Assembly (NCBI GenBank): GCA_001399805.1
Contig: LIHJ01000089.1
Coordinates: forward strand, 1,641-65,640
Direction of reading: 5' to 3'
Length of the DNA stretch: 64,000 nucleotides
DNA from: Candidatus Bathyarchaeota archaeon BA1
GTDB lineage: Archaea > Thermoproteota > Bathyarchaeia > Bathyarchaeales > Bathyarchaeaceae
Both the position numbers and the translations under genes were made by a program. Below are positions 1-7,130 of this stretch, in pieces (position 1 is the first letter of the stretch; each line of letters opens with the position of its first letter). The notes below the pieces were generated by a model. It was given only the letters and a program-made list of their open reading frames with translations, did not search any database and was not told where the DNA came from.

Positions 1-18
1 CTTTTTCTCCAATATATT

Positions 19-93
19 GGGCGGGTAGCCTAGCCAGGATAGGGCACAAGCCTCCTAAGCTTGTGGTCGCGGGTTCAAATCCCGTCCCGCCCG
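19..93 (+). tRNA. tRNA-Arg (anticodon CCT)
   Basis: A complete cloverleaf is visible. The acceptor stem is GGGCGGG (19-25) with CCCGCCC (86-92), the anticodon stem CAAGC/GCTTG encloses loop CTCCTAA with anticodon CCT at 54-56, and the T arm is GCGGG-TTCAAAT-CCCGT (69-85, one G-T pair). The discriminator is G93. CCA is not encoded and there is no intron. It should read AGG codons. Confidence 0.95.
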
Positions 94-770
94 CATCAAC
101 CTTATTCCTTCAAAAAGGTAAAGAATTATTCTCTTTTCATCAAAAGAAGCAAAGAATATTGAATATTCATTTTGGGATTACTGCTGAATATGGTAATTTC
201 ACTTTTAGGTTTAAACTTTTATACTTTAATTTATTAAGAAGAGGCTTGAAGAGAAGTCTATCCCCTTTGCTAAAAGTGTCAGAAAGTATTTGAGGAAGCA
301 GGTTTAATCTAATTATGGTGAAACACGTGGGGGAGCAAAGGCAGGTAAGGAAGAGGGGCGATGACATCTACTGGAAATAGTTCAATGAGAGGATAGAGTC
401 TGTTCCCATGGAGAGGTTTGTGAAAGCCCTCAGGGATTACTCCAAGAAGCATGGACACCTTTAGAGCCTAAAATCCTCGGGTTTCACAATTTCCGGCGTT
501 TTGACCCCCAGCCCTTGATTCAGCTTTGAAAGCTTTTCCACAACCCTCCCCTTAAGAAGAATTAAGGGAAAGCATTTGCTCCAGTAAAGAATTTTGGCTA
601 GCCCTTAAGACTGTTGCTTTTGGCCTTTATAGGGCTCTATGCTAAGAGCGTACAGCATCGTGTGTTCCGATTAATACTTCTATAGAGAAAGGAGCCTGAG
701 ACGTGCCATGAACTTTACAAACGTTAACGTTAATAAGATGTGTAAAATAACATACAGATGTAGGGATTCT
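94..770. other. intergenic region with little coding signal
   Basis: The frames here are short and resemble no family I recognise, apart from the interrupted reading frame at 315-464. The stretch lies directly 3' of tRNA-Arg, a common site for integrated elements, and leads into a toxin-antitoxin-like gene pair. Confidence 0.5.
315..464 (+). pseudogene. short interrupted reading frame, unidentified
   Basis: An ATG-initiated frame reads 21 charged residues, meets an in-frame TAG at 378-380, then continues for 27 residues (including ERIESVPMERFVKALRDY) to a second TAG. The helical, charged composition on both sides of the stop suggests a small gene with one nonsense mutation. The family is not recognised, and chance coding cannot be excluded. 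Confidence 0.25.
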
Positions 771-989
771 ATGAAAGTGGTGCAAGTTAAAGTTCCCGAG
801 TTCTTGTCTGAAAGGGATGTTAAAGTAGCTGCGGCAATCGAGGCTTTCTCAAGGGGTTCGGTTAGTGTTGGGAAGGCTGCTGAAATAGCTGAAATATCTA
901 TACAAGAGTTCCTCCTTGAACTTAGAAGAAGAGGCATCCCTGCTTATCCATACACCGACAAGGAGGCTTCCAAGGAGCTTAAGTTGTGA
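771..989 (+). CDS. UPF0175 family protein, probable antitoxin
   Basis: A 72-residue protein when started at the internal ATG (771). The longer frame back to 708 begins with residues that do not fit the family. A beta-strand start (MKVVQVKVPEFL) is followed by a helix-turn-helix-like region with SVGKAAEIAEISIQEFLLEL and then RRRGIPAYPY, the usual UPF0175 pattern. UPF0175 proteins usually sit upstream of PIN-like toxins, and here the stop overlaps the GTG start of the DUF3368 gene (GTGA). The pair is therefore probably a toxin-antitoxin module, with this gene as the DNA-binding antitoxin. The pairing is seen; the function is inferred. Confidence 0.75.
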   Translation: MKVVQVKVPEFLSERDVKVAAAIEAFSRGSVSVGKAAEIAEISIQEFLLELRRRGIPAYPYTDKEASKELKL

Positions 990-1480
990 GTAAGACTGTC
1001 TTAAACTCCTCCGTCATAATAGCTTTAAGCACTCTAGGATACCTCGATAAATTAAAGCATATCTTCAAAGAGGTTTTAACCTCTAGAGCTATCTATGAGG
1101 AAATTTGTGTCAGAGGGCGCGGATTAATAGGTGAACGTGAGCTTCTAGAAGCCGTGAAGGATGGCCTAATAATAGTTAAGGATGTTAAAAATCGCTTGCT
1201 CGTTAATGCTTTACTAGATCCTCTCGCTATAGGTGAAGCGGAAGCAATAACGTTAGCAGTGGAGGAAACAGCCGACTACATAGTGATAGATGATAAGCTA
1301 GCCCGTAGGAAAGCTGAGTTCATGGGGTTAAACGTTATTGGAACGTTAAGGGTCTTAAGATTAATGTATGATGCCAAACTCATAGATAAGCGTGAGATCC
1401 TAAAGGCTTTAGAAAAGCTAAAGGAAATAGGCTTCAGAATAAGTGACGAAGTCATTGACAAAGCATTGAGAGAACTATAA
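986..1480 (+). CDS. DUF3368 / PIN-like domain protein, probable toxin nuclease
   Basis: A 164-residue protein starting at GTG 986, overlapping the preceding stop by four bases. It opens with the PIN-like strand TVLNSSVIIALSTLGYL. Conserved acidic positions follow: EEI around residue 39, GEAEAITLA around 78-86 and DYIVIDDKLARRKA around 92-105. It ends in a helical region. DUF3368 proteins are predicted PIN-fold ribonucleases that accompany UPF0175 antitoxins. The usual first Asp of PIN domains is Asn here (LNSS), as in many DUF3368 members. Activity is inferred from the family and the gene pairing only. Confidence 0.8.
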   Translation: MSKTVLNSSVIIALSTLGYLDKLKHIFKEVLTSRAIYEEICVRGRGLIGERELLEAVKDGLIIVKDVKNRLLVNALLDPLAIGEAEAITLAVEETADYIVIDDKLARRKAEFMGLNVIGTLRVLRLMYDAKLIDKREILKALEKLKEIGFRISDEVIDKALREL

Positions 1481-2190
1481 ACTCCATGCAGGCTATATTC
1501 ATCAAATTCTATAAGGCTTCAAAGGAACAACTTGTATCCATCAAAACAGCGCCGCAGAGGATCCTCAAAAGCCTTCTGAACATCCGAAACCTCACTCATA
1601 TTCTATCGTAACATCCACTTGCCAATGAAAATCCAAAAAGGAGGGGAGGTGAGCGAAACACTCCTCAGCTTTGTATAAATTAGACCCTAGAGTTTGGTAG
1701 CTTAGGGGGAATTCGAACTGCAATAGCTAAGCTTCTAAGTCAAACAATTTGATAAAAATGTATAAAATTGTTCCAAGGGTTTGAACGAGGAGTTTAAGCT
1801 GGTCCCGTCCGCATCAACACTGCTTCTTTGACGGCCGACGGAAATGGAGATTCCACACCGCTTTAAACTCGTGTCTCACCGGAGGGACTATATACCATAG
1901 TGCCGTTAGTGTACTCTGGGCCATCTTCTGACCGCAATAACTCAGTTCCACTTTGTCAGGTCGCGTTATGGTTCATATCACTTTTCTTTAGTTACACCTA
2001 CCTTTGTTAAACGTCTTAACTTCCCTCAGCGTGAGGAGAAAACATGATTCCCAGGGCACATTATCCCCTGAGAGCTATGCAAGACGTGTTTACAACTTAT
2101 CCTTGAGTTTTTCTATAGCCAACATTAAAGTTATAGAGAGAACAGCGTAAAATGCGAAACTAAACTCAAAGAGTTAATCTCCTATATATT
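1481..2190. other. intergenic region without recognisable genes
   Basis: No frame of meaningful length or recognisable similarity is seen on either strand in these 710 bases. The only notable item is a 15-base near-copy of the tRNA-Arg 3' end at 1804-1818. Confidence 0.5.
1804..1818 (+). repeat. near-copy of the tRNA-Arg 3' end (possible attachment-site remnant)
   Basis: CCCGTCCGCATCAAC matches CCCGCCCGCATCAAC at 86-100, the tRNA-Arg acceptor 3' strand plus 8 following bases, with one mismatch. The two copies bracket a 1.7 kb stretch carrying the toxin-antitoxin-like pair. This could be the outer attachment site of a small integrated element. The match is short and no integrase gene is present. 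Confidence 0.3.
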
Positions 2191-2424
2191 TCATAGGCCG
2201 AGCTCTTCACGCAGATTTTTATCGATTTCCTCATAGGTTTTAGGATCGATTTTGCCATAGGCTCGCATATAATGGATAGCACTCACAGCACTTACGTAGG
2301 CGTCAGCCGCCCTCTTATAGAACTCCTCATGCTCCTCACCCCGCTTCCTAGCAGCGTCAAGTGCGGATAAGATAATCCTAGACGCTTCCTCCAGCTTTCT
2401 AGCCATGTCGGTCACACCATACAC
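2191..2424 (-). CDS. small helical protein of unknown function
   Basis: A 77-residue, entirely alpha-helical, charged protein. The start is ATG 2424, or possibly the internal ATG at 2406 (MARKLEEASRIIL). It contains a regular heptad-like run around EEASRIILSALDAARKRGEEH and a terminal EEIDKNLREELGL. No family is recognised. The size and composition resemble small HEPN-like or partner proteins found near toxin modules in archaea, but nothing diagnostic is visible. Confidence 0.55.
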   Translation of the reverse strand: MYGVTDMARKLEEASRIILSALDAARKRGEEHEEFYKRAADAYVSAVSAIHYMRAYGKIDPKTYEEIDKNLREELGL

Positions 2425-2549
2425 CAGTTATTTACTTTCCTATTCCTTAACTTAAAACCGTTGCTAAGCTCATGCAACAATATTTCAAGGCGACTCAAAT
2501 CGGCCGATAAAATCCTTATCGCTTAACAGTGATGGCGCGGGTGCGGGTT

Positions 2550-2645
2550 ATGAAACCGTGCATTTTCGTAATCCATTGTGGCAAGTTCAAACTGTGGGAG
2601 AAAGATGACAACAGATGCGACCGGGTCCATCAAGCAATAGCTTAA
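2550..2645 (+). pseudogene. fragment resembling the N-terminus of a DUF6884-like protein
   Basis: A 31-residue frame beginning MKPCIFVIHCGKFKLWEKDD. The strand-CGK-K-W-x-K-D pattern is like the N-terminal motif of DUF6884-type proteins (CGKxKIWDKxP). The rest of such a protein is absent, so this is at best a truncated remnant. The assignment rests on a very short motif. Confidence 0.2.
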
Positions 2646-2678
2646 GTTTACCGATACCGAAAATGGTCGTCTCGACCA

Positions 2679-2945
2679 TTATCTCAACGTTTCATGCAAC
2701 CCTTTTATTTCAGTATACGAACGTGTGGTTCTCATCTCGATAGTTCCTATCAATGTTCTATAGGCTCTCCAGAGGCTTCTTGGATGTTCACCTATCGTGA
2801 AGAATTCATAGTCATCTCGAGGTAGAAGGATGCCCCCACTAAAGCATGTGTCTATGGGGATGAAACCTTTCCTTTGGGGAGCTCCTCGCCCACTAAATGA
2901 TTTCACCATAATTTCTAGGGCGCCCAGTTTGAGGATCATATTCAT
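2679..2945 (-). CDS. hypothetical protein
   Basis: An 88-residue frame from ATG 2945. It mixes strands and aromatic residues (GFIPIDTCFSGGILLP, YEFFTIGEHPRSLWRAYR) in a way that looks like real protein rather than a shadow, but no family is recognised. It lies just downstream, in the same direction, of the frameshifted RHH-DUF5678 gene, in a region where several small genes are decaying, so it may be a fragment. Confidence 0.35.
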   Translation of the reverse strand: MNMILKLGALEIMVKSFSGRGAPQRKGFIPIDTCFSGGILLPRDDYEFFTIGEHPRSLWRAYRTLIGTIEMRTTRSYTEIKGLHETLR

Positions 2946-2951
2946 AGTATT

Positions 2952-3348
2952 CTAAAGTTCTAGAAAGCCCCCCAGCCATTCCTCAAACCCCTTTTCATCC
3001 ACGCCCACCTTCGTCACGATGGCGTGCTTAGGTCTCTGCTTGAGGCTTTTAATTGCCGTAGCGGCTTCTTCAAGTCCGTCATAAACCCCTATTAATCGGC
3101 CTCTCAGCTATGACAGCGACCTTTCCCTTATGCTCCTTCTCGAGCTCCTTCCTTAATGACTCGTAACATTCATTGTTTGCTTGAGCCTCACTCACCAACT
3201 CCATTCCCCCTCTTACATGCAGCAACCATGTGTTAAGCGACTCCTCGAAGGCCTCAGAAAAAGTAAGACCTCTTTTAAAAGCCTCAGCCTTAAACTCTCT
3301 AAGCCTTTCTTTATCGATTATCTTTAACACCAAGGTCAATAAACTCAC
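2952..3348 (-). pseudogene. RHH-like + DUF5678-like protein, frameshifted
   Basis: The first frame (3348 to about 3105) encodes an N-terminal RHH/antitoxin-like helix pair (LVLKIIDKERLREFKAEAFK, then SEAFEESLNTWLLHV) and a linker, and reaches GKVAVIAE. A one-base shift near 3100-3105 moves coding to the next frame, which continues GRLIGVYDGLEEAATAIKSL, KHAIVTKVG and ends at TAG 2952-2954. The KGKxVAxxxGRxxGVYDGLEEA pattern is typical of DUF5678 domains, often found behind antitoxin-like N-termini. The continuity across the shift shows a recent frameshift or a sequencing error. Confidence 0.55.
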
Positions 3349-3432
3349 CTAATTTACCTATAATTTAGGTACGTAAGCTAACTCTCTCAAGCTTTTCCTA
3401 ATAAGATGCCTTGCTTAAAACTCAATATTTGG

Positions 3433-3549
3433 CGCGGGGTGCGGGACTTTCCTTCCAGGGAAGTCTCCCCGGAAATTTTGAACCCGCGGGGCCAATTTCT
3501 GACCACAGGCTTAGCAGGCCTGCCCCCTACCAGGCTAGGGCAACCCCGC
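3433..3549 (-). tRNA. tRNA-Ser (anticodon GCT) with an intron in the T loop
   Basis: On the minus strand the acceptor is GCGGGGT (3549-3543) with ACCCCGC (3440-3434), discriminator G (3433) and an encoded CCA (3432-3430). The anticodon stem CAGGC/GCCTG encloses CTGCTAA, anticodon GCT. A class II variable arm (GGTC...GGCC) follows, as expected for serine. The T stem GCGGG (3487-3483) pairs with CCCGC (3445-3441), but the loop between them is 37 nt instead of 7. TTCAAA is present on the 5' side and the final T before the 3' stem, so about 30 nt are inserted near position 59/60. Confidence 0.85.
3447..3476 (-). other. candidate tRNA intron inside the T loop of tRNA-Ser
   Basis: The approximately 30-nt insert can fold as a hairpin: GACTTCC pairs with GGAAAGTC, with one bulged A and a six-base loop, using the T just 3' of the insert. 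Removing it restores the normal loop TTCAAAT between paired T-stem strands. The exact cut sites are uncertain by a base or so. Non-canonical introns in the T arm are known from some Thermoproteota and need the broad-specificity heteromeric splicing endonuclease. Confidence 0.65.
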
Positions 3550-3662
3550 TTCCGAATACTTTTATGAGCGCGTGTTTCCTAAAAATGTTCCTATTTAGTG
3601 GATGATTATCCAGATGTGACGCGCTAACCTTATTTGTGAAAATCGATTATGAGGTATGGTGT

Positions 3663-3754
3663 GGGCCGGTCGTCTAGCTTGGTTTGGACATCCGAAAGGA
3701 CCTGAAGCAGCCCTTACGAGGCTGAGGTCGCAGGTTCAAGTCCTGCCCGGCCCA
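3663..3754 (+). tRNA. tRNA-Val (anticodon TAC) with an insert between D stem and anticodon stem
   Basis: Acceptor GGGCCGG (3663-3669) pairs with CCGGCCC (3747-3753). Discriminator A (3754) is followed by an encoded CCA (3755-3757). The T arm is GCAGG-TTCAAGT-CCTGC. The anticodon stem CAGCC (3708-3712)/GGCTG (3720-3724) encloses CTTACGA, anticodon TAC at 3715-3717. The D arm begins GTC at 3672 and closes at GGAC 3686-3689. Between 3690 and 3707 there are 18 bases where one is expected (position 26), containing TCC-GAAA-GGA. This fits a non-canonical intron of about 17 nt near position 25/26. Confidence 0.85.
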
Positions 3755-4048
3755 CCAGAAAACTTCATGGTCAGAAATTAGGGAAAATCATCACTCATTA
3801 TTTTTGAGATTACCTCCTCTATAATTAGAAAAATTTATGGTACCACAAATGGGAAATGACAAGTGCCCGGATTTTTCAGAAATCAGTCTTTTATCCAGTT
3901 CTATTTGTAGGGGGGAGCTGAAAAAGGCCCTGTTTAAGCCTCATATTAAAACCTAAGGTGTCAGGTCCGTGCGCATACGCAGGATGTGCACGAATTACCT
4001 CGTCCTCTGAAGATTTTACTTTCAAGGCGGGGTGAGTGAGTAAAATCT

Positions 4049-4813
4049 TCATTTACAGTAATGTTGTATTTCTCTTGGGCAAAATGGTGTGAGGGTGGTT
4101 GTGGGTAGGAGAGACCCAAGCTTTGGTATGAGCCCCACGGCGTCGGTTCCCAACTTACATGCAATAGCGTGTTCAAGTAGCCCCAGTGATTCAACTTCGA
4201 CTATGTCGCGGGTGTGTTTTGATGCTTTTAGCACACGTTCAACGTCGGAGCGGGATGCGCCTATGATGATCAATCGATCAAGACGGGAGCGGATCCACCG
4301 CGTAAATTGAGACAGCTGTGCCTCCGACAGCTCGGCCTCTATGCCCTCGTTTTGAACGTCCACATTACCTATTATCTTGACCATAAGTGGCAGATTATCA
4401 TAGAGGCAAAAAAGTTTAATTACCCGCTGAAGCGAAAGACTTTTCCCATCAGCGAGCTGAGCTTGCAGACTTCGCAACGGAATCGCGGCATCATATTTCT
4501 TCGGGTAGAAGACGCCCATATCCACATACAGTTCATTCCCACTTCTTCTAGAAAAAATAACCCTCCCTCGTGTGGTGAAGAACTTTTTCAGCTTGTCAAT
4601 GGTAGCTGGAGCCAAACCGACCCTTTGATTAAGGTAATGCAACGCGGCGGTTTCATCTTCCCCAGATATCTCGATTTGTATCCATCCACGATTTGTTTTC
4701 CCTACAACCCTTAAACTAACTTTCAGACCCCCGCATAAAGACTTGAAACTAGTCTCAAACGTTTCAGGACGAAAGGGACCATATACCTTCTCAAGCAGCG
4801 TTACTATTGACAC
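4049..4813 (-). CDS. DUF2110 family archaeal protein
   Basis: 254 residues. The N-terminal part (TLLEKVYGPFRPETFETSF, then KVSLRVVGKTNRGWIQIEISGEDE) fits the archaeal DUF2110 family, whose function is unknown. A central segment with RGRVIFSRRSGNELYVDMGVF and VKIIGNVDVQ suggests OB- or S1-like beta structure. The C-terminal part RLIIIGASRSDVERVLKASK, DIVEVESLGLLEHAIACKLGTDA looks like a small alpha/beta module. It is the last gene of an operon with TFE and an HD protein; its start overlaps the HD gene end by about ten bases. The link to TFE suggests a transcription or RNA role, but that is inference. Confidence 0.75.
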   Translation of the reverse strand: MSIVTLLEKVYGPFRPETFETSFKSLCGGLKVSLRVVGKTNRGWIQIEISGEDETAALHYLNQRVGLAPATIDKLKKFFTTRGRVIFSRRSGNELYVDMGVFYPKKYDAAIPLRSLQAQLADGKSLSLQRVIKLFCLYDNLPLMVKIIGNVDVQNEGIEAELSEAQLSQFTRWIRSRLDRLIIIGASRSDVERVLKASKHTRDIVEVESLGLLEHAIACKLGTDAVGLIPKLGSLLPTTTLTPFCPREIQHYCK

Positions 4814-5340
4814 TCGTAATCCTCTATTAAGGATGAAAATTCCTCGTGTAGCCTTTTCATCCTTTCAATCGAAGACGGGGGCAGTTTCCTCGAAAACTTT
4901 TTAATCGTTTGCTCGATTGGCAGCCTCCTTGAGCCCTCAATCAACTTATCAGCGTACGCGACGATCTTTTCCTCCAGAGTTTGCGGCATGTAGCTTTTAA
5001 CGGGCCAGCCCAGCCTCTCGGCCTCCTCAGAGGTTATGCCACCACCAACGTGGCGCTCAATGATGGAAACAACGGAGGCAGGCAGGCTCAGCGACCTGGC
5101 GATCTCTGCACCAGCAATCACATGGTTAACGTGATGCTTTTTTGAGCGCCCAATGTCATGCAGAAGGGCGCCTATTTGAATGAGCTCAACGTTAACATTT
5201 AGTCCCCGCTTCTTGCAGGCCTTAGCAATCTGTGTGGCGACCGCCTCAACCGCCTTACAATGCCTTACGACCTCGCGAGAGCAACCACTTTGGATTAGGA
5301 GGCTCAGAGCCCTTCGTTTGGATGGGATTTGTTCACTCAC
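4804..5340 (-). CDS. HD domain protein, HDIG/TIGR00295 type
   Basis: 178 residues with a complete HD signature: His27 (VVRHCKAVEAVA), the HD pair at 61-62 (GALLHDIGRSKKHH), further His residues at 70 and 73, and Asp131 (VAYADKLIEG). These are the usual metal ligands of HD phosphohydrolases. Members of this small archaeal group (HDIG, TIGR00295-like) are predicted nucleotide or phosphate-ester hydrolases; the substrate is unknown. The start overlaps the end of the TFE gene by eight bases and the end overlaps DUF2110, so the three form one transcription unit. Confidence 0.8.
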   Translation of the reverse strand: MSEQIPSKRRALSLLIQSGCSREVVRHCKAVEAVATQIAKACKKRGLNVNVELIQIGALLHDIGRSKKHHVNHVIAGAEIARSLSLPASVVSIIERHVGGGITSEEAERLGWPVKSYMPQTLEEKIVAYADKLIEGSRRLPIEQTIKKFSRKLPPSSIERMKRLHEEFSSLIEDYECQ

Positions 5341-5848
5341 TCAATTCCTTCCTCAATTGCTCAACCTTCTTAGATAAGGCCTCAATCATGCGGCTGTTTT
5401 CAAAGTGTTTTAATGGCTTGTTGCAGGTGGGGCATCGAAAGACTATCTCCATCGCCTCCTCAAAGGGAATCTTCCTACAACCCGGCGTATAGCAATAATA
5501 GAAGTCATGATTCTTCTCATACGCGAGTCGAGTTTCCAGCTTCTCAAGGACATGACGCCTCTGATTCATGATAAAACCCTCAAGTTGATCGGGTTGAAGC
5601 CTCCAATGGAAGACGAACCAACCCGTGCTCTCATCACGAGACCTCCTCAAGGTCACGAGGGAGCAGTCGTAAAGCTTATATAGAATCTTTCGAACTAGGT
5701 TGAGCCTTACCCCAGTTTGAGAGGCGATCTCATCATCTGTTATCTCCTCCACCCCCTTGAGGAGGTTGACCACTCTCATGGCCTCCTCACCGCCGAAGAC
5801 CTTAGCCACCTTAGTCAATGTTTCGTTATCCATAAAAGATGACATCAA
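5333..5848 (-). CDS. tfe: transcription initiation factor TFE, alpha subunit
   Basis: 171 residues, the expected length for archaeal TFE alpha. An N-terminal winged helix (residues about 10-90, DDEIASQTGVRLNLVRKILY then TGWFVFHWRLQ) is followed by a short helix and a zinc ribbon with Cys119, Cys124, Cys139 and Cys142, then a C-terminal helix. TFE helps RNA polymerase open the promoter with TBP and TFB. The start could be ATG 5848 or the ATG five codons downstream. It is the first gene of the operon with the HD and DUF2110 proteins, and divergent from the TnpB element. Confidence 0.93.
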   Translation of the reverse strand: MMSSFMDNETLTKVAKVFGGEEAMRVVNLLKGVEEITDDEIASQTGVRLNLVRKILYKLYDCSLVTLRRSRDESTGWFVFHWRLQPDQLEGFIMNQRRHVLEKLETRLAYEKNHDFYYCYTPGCRKIPFEEAMEIVFRCPTCNKPLKHFENSRMIEALSKKVEQLRKELSE

Positions 5849-6098
5849 GATGACTCAGCCAACCCTGCACCAGTAATAATATAGATGACAAAACTTAAAT
5901 CTCTTTATTGAAAAGGCCGAAAATCTGTTGAGACTTTGGCCTTCAAGAAGGCTACAAGTGCGAGAATGTGGGAAAAATGGGTGACCGAAACGTTTACAAT
6001 ACCTTGGCGAGAAAGCTTTTGTGTTTCAAGGAGTGCATTTTTAAGTTGAGCGAGTCGCTCATGTTAGCAAGAAAACCATTAAGGCTAAGGTTCTTGAA

Positions 6099-7088
6099 TT
6101 GCAAAGGGGTAAGCAAGAACTTTTGGAAAGAGAGTATAAAAACTTTCAGAGATACCTTCATGGAGACAAGTCCGTTCCACTTTACTCTGCCACTCGTCAA
6201 CAGGCGGATAGGCTTCTGAGACGTATTAGCAAACCTAAGGAAGTAAAGGAGTATCCGCTAATTCTCAGACGTGATATATACATAGCGGAAACGAAACTAA
6301 CATCGTATTCGCTGAAAATCCCCATACACGGCGTTAGGGGTGGGATCAACGTTCCCGTAAAACCGCGCACACCAATAACTGAAAATATGATTTGCAGAGA
6401 GGCGAAAATCATTAGACGAAAAGGCGAATGGTTCATTTACATAACAGTTGAAAAGGAAGTTGAGGAGAGAGATCCAAAATCCGTTTTAGCAGTAGACCTG
6501 GGTATTCGATGGATTGCCACAACGGTTAACTCAAATGATGCTAAACCGAAATTTTATGGTCGGGAGATTAGAAGAGCCAAGGGACACTACTTCTACATCA
6601 GAAGGTCTTTATCTCTGAAGAAAGCCTATAAAACCATTAAGAAAATCGGGTGCAAAGAAAAGCGAGCAACAAATGATATTCTGCACAAAATAAGCAGAGC
6701 GATAGTTAACGAGGCTTTAGAGAACGATTCAATCATAGTTCTCGGGAAGCTAAAGGGAATTAGGAGAGAGGACAAAGGTCGAAGATTCAACAGGAAACTT
6801 AACAACGGATTCTTATACTACAAGTTAAGCATTTTCATAGAATATAAAGCAAGATGGCTTGGAATAAGAGTCATAAAAGTGGATGAAAGGAACACGTCGA
6901 AGCTATGCCATAAATGTGGTAAAGATGGAATCCGTGTCGGAAACTCATTTAAATGTCCAAATTGCAGATATTCATGCAACGCAGACTACAACGGGGCAAT
7001 AAACATCATGAAGCGGGCTATGGGATATATGCCCATGGCAGGGGGTGAATTGACACAGCCCATAACTCTCCCCACGGTTGGCAGGTGA
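6099..7088 (+). CDS. tnpB: TnpB-like RNA-guided nuclease (RuvC fold), N-terminus damaged
   Basis: 329 residues from TTG 6099. Coding similarity continues upstream in the same frame to about 6045 and then appears to jump frame, so the first 40 or so residues are disrupted. RuvC motif I is AVDLGIRW (Asp133). At motif II the usual glutamate of the E-x-LKG site is Gly216 (VLGKLKGI), while Glu263 lies in [14 protein letters not shown]. The zinc finger uses Cys270, 273, 286 and 289, followed by Asp296 ([10 protein letters not shown]). TnpB proteins cut DNA guided by RNA from the element's right end. The GxLKG plus V-x-E-x-x-TS arrangement matches the clade with a relocated catalytic glutamate. Confidence 0.85.
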   Translation: MQRGKQELLEREYKNFQRYLHGDKSVPLYSATRQQADRLLRRISKPKEVKEYPLILRRDIYIAETKLTSYSLKIPIHGVRGGINVPVKPRTPITENMICREAKIIRRKGEWFIYITVEKEVEERDPKSVLAVDLGIRWIATTVNSNDAKPKFYGREIRRAKGHYFYIRRSLSLKKAYKTIKKIGCKEKRATNDILHKISRAIVNEALENDSIIVLGKLKGIRREDKGRRFNRKLNNGFLYYKLSIFIEYKARWLGIRVIKVDERNTSKLCHKCGKDGIRVGNSFKCPNCRYSCNADYNGAINIMKRAMGYMPMAGGELTQPITLPTVGR

Positions 7089-7107
7089 ACCGATGATGAG
7101 GAGAGAA

Positions 7108-7130
7108 TCCCACGATTTAAATCGTGTGGA
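7108..7130. repeat. imperfect palindrome at the TnpB element right end
   Basis: A perfect inner palindrome CACGATTTAAATCGTG (7111-7126) is flanked by TCC and GGA (with one unpaired base) to give a longer hairpin. Such subterminal hairpins mark IS605-family right ends and form part of the guide RNA. The hairpin overlaps the likely GTG start of trm56. Confidence 0.6.

Larger units (their letters stand above)
5981..7130 (+). mobile_element. IS200/IS605-family-like element with TnpB only (IS1341-type)
   Basis: The element holds one gene, a TnpB-like nuclease, and ends in an imperfect palindrome (7108-7130) of the kind found at IS605-family right ends. No Y1 transposase (TnpA) is present. The left end is approximate: from GTG 5981 a short frame reads VTETFTIPWRE, like a TnpB N-terminus, but it is out of frame with the rest. 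The element lies between TFE and trm56. It is probably no longer self-mobile. Confidence 0.65.

Noticed and set aside
63..293. Open frame over the tRNA-Arg 3' half and beyond
   Set aside because: It begins inside the tRNA gene, has no family resemblance and no plausible start context.
3411..3605. Plus-strand frame of 64 codons
   Set aside because: It is antisense to the tRNA-Ser gene with its intron and exists only because that region is GC-rich.
3663..3754. Split or permuted tRNA interpretation for tRNA-Val
   Set aside because: Both acceptor strands, the T arm and the CCA are in normal order; only an internal insert needs explaining.
3961..4194. Minus-strand frame overlapping the end of the DUF2110 gene
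   Set aside because: It is out of frame with a well-supported gene and has no family features.
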